From the NCBI GenBank assembly GCA_030673845.1, contig JAUTCQ010000001.1:1-64000 (forward strand): a stretch of 64,000 nucleotides of DNA. The letters are read 5' to 3'. This DNA comes from Verrucomicrobiota bacterium JB022 (GTDB lineage: Bacteria; Verrucomicrobiota; Verrucomicrobiia; Opitutales; Oceanipulchritudinaceae). The notes under the pieces were generated by a model, which saw only the letters and a list, made by a program, of their open reading frames with translations, did not search any database and was not told the origin of the DNA. This document shows, piece after piece, positions 63,576-64,000 of the stretch (its first letter is position 1; each line of letters begins with the position of its first letter). The translations under genes were made by a program, and so were the position numbers.

Positions 63576-64000
63576 TTACGCCTTGCGACGACGCCAGAAG
63601 ACGAGGCCAAGGGTGGCGAGGCCGGCGAGAGCAGCGTAGGTGCTGGGCTCGGGCACGGCGACGGTCGCAACTTCCCAGGTGCCGATGATTTCGCTGCCAG
63701 CATTGTCGGTCGTGATGTTGCCGCTGTCACCCCAGGTCGGCAGGAATGACTCGATGGAGGACAGGTCGAAAATGGCGTAGCCGGTGAAGGCGGTGCTGGT
63801 CGTGCTGAAGGTTTCGACCTTGCCGGAACCGGTACGCAGGATCGCGGTGGTCTGCGACGGGCCGGAACGGCCGCCCAGGATGCTGTCGAGGATATCGCCG
63901 GAGGAGGGGCCTTGCAGCGTGGTTTCGAGCGCGCTGTAGGTCGTCGTGCCGGGGTCGACCGTGAAGAAGCCCTTCAATTGGACGGGGAAGTTGGCGGCAT
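63576..64000 (-). CDS. PEP-CTERM sorting-domain protein, 5' end beyond the window
   Basis: At least 141 residues are visible, and the frame stays open to the window edge (AANFPVQLKGFFTVDPGTTT at the upstream side), so the start and signal peptide lie outside. The visible exported part contains YSALETTLQGPSSGDILDSI and AILRTGSGKVETFSTTSTAF. The C-terminus is VPEPSTYAALAGLATLGLVF then WRRRKA. The internal TTG at 63977 should not be taken as the start. Confidence 0.85.
   Translation of the reverse strand, partial: AANFPVQLKGFFTVDPGTTTYSALETTLQGPSSGDILDSILGGRSGPSQTTAILRTGSGKVETFSTTSTAFTGYAIFDLSSIESFLPTWGDSGNITTDNAGSEIIGTWEVATVAVPEPSTYAALAGLATLGLVFWRRRKA

Overview
This is a GC-rich window (about 60-65 % by eye) from a Gram-negative bacterium with an outer membrane: it has a WaaA/KdtA Kdo transferase, a TonB-dependent receptor and an O/P-type porin. 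The best guess is Verrucomicrobiota, class Opitutia (the Puniceicoccales/Opitutales side). The reasons are four PEP-CTERM proteins ending in the VPEPxxYAAL...(W)RRRxA form usual for that group, a TonB receptor with the ELSPFVIQS-type N-terminus, secreted polysaccharide lyases, and many Gram-negative housekeeping genes preceded by weak or no Shine-Dalgarno sequences. This is inference from sequence style; no 16S gene is present.

Layout. 0.4-8.1 kb holds housekeeping genes: O-acetylhomoserine sulfhydrylase, tRNA-dihydrouridine synthase, a DUF151 nuclease, an RluA pseudouridine synthase, a cysteine-free Fur-like regulator and a secreted M16 peptidase. 8.4-9.9 kb holds a divergent SDR/TetR pair around a perfect palindrome. 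9.9-15.1 kb holds rmlB, rmlA, transaldolase and a split threonine/serine exporter. 15.2-22.9 kb is a sulfate-uptake locus: Rrf2 regulator, YezD-like peptide, porin, sulfate-binding protein, two paralogous unknowns that look like degraded M14 carboxypeptidases, then CysT-CysW-CysA. 23-36 kb mixes a PEP-CTERM protein, a queA-sigma-anti-sigma-yceI operon, a hybrid histidine kinase, a dGTPase-like protein, oxidoreductases, an orphan HigA antitoxin and a DUF899 protein.

36.4-56.9 kb is a polysaccharide-utilisation locus, most likely for alginate or a similar uronate polymer. It has a giant secreted PL6-type lyase, a sugar isomerase-like TIM barrel, an SDR overlapping a gluconokinase-family kinase, a PMI-like cupin and Na+/solute symporter operon, a LacI regulator, a TonB receptor, a secreted lectin-like protein, a 2-hydroxyacid dehydrogenase, a DUF2264 protein and a heparinase II/III-type exo-lyase (PL15/PL17-like). 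The inferred flow is extracellular cleavage by PL6, outer-membrane uptake by the TonB receptor, periplasmic exo-cleavage, symport of the monomer, reduction by the SDR and phosphorylation by the kinase. 57.2-62.3 kb returns to housekeeping (thpR, waaA, a pseudopilin-like fragment, priA). The window ends in two tandem PEP-CTERM genes.

Between the genes lies a striking set of imperfect inverted-repeat elements in several word families (ACGGAT/GCGGAT arms, GACGCAAAG arms, AACAGGAGTT arms, CAGAGAAGGCAGA arms). There are at least ten copies, some bracketing single genes. A separate 216-bp element at 62.3-62.5 kb folds as five perfect hairpins inside an outer inverted repeat. These repeats, and the M14-like pair in the sulfate operon, are the most likely places for something undescribed.
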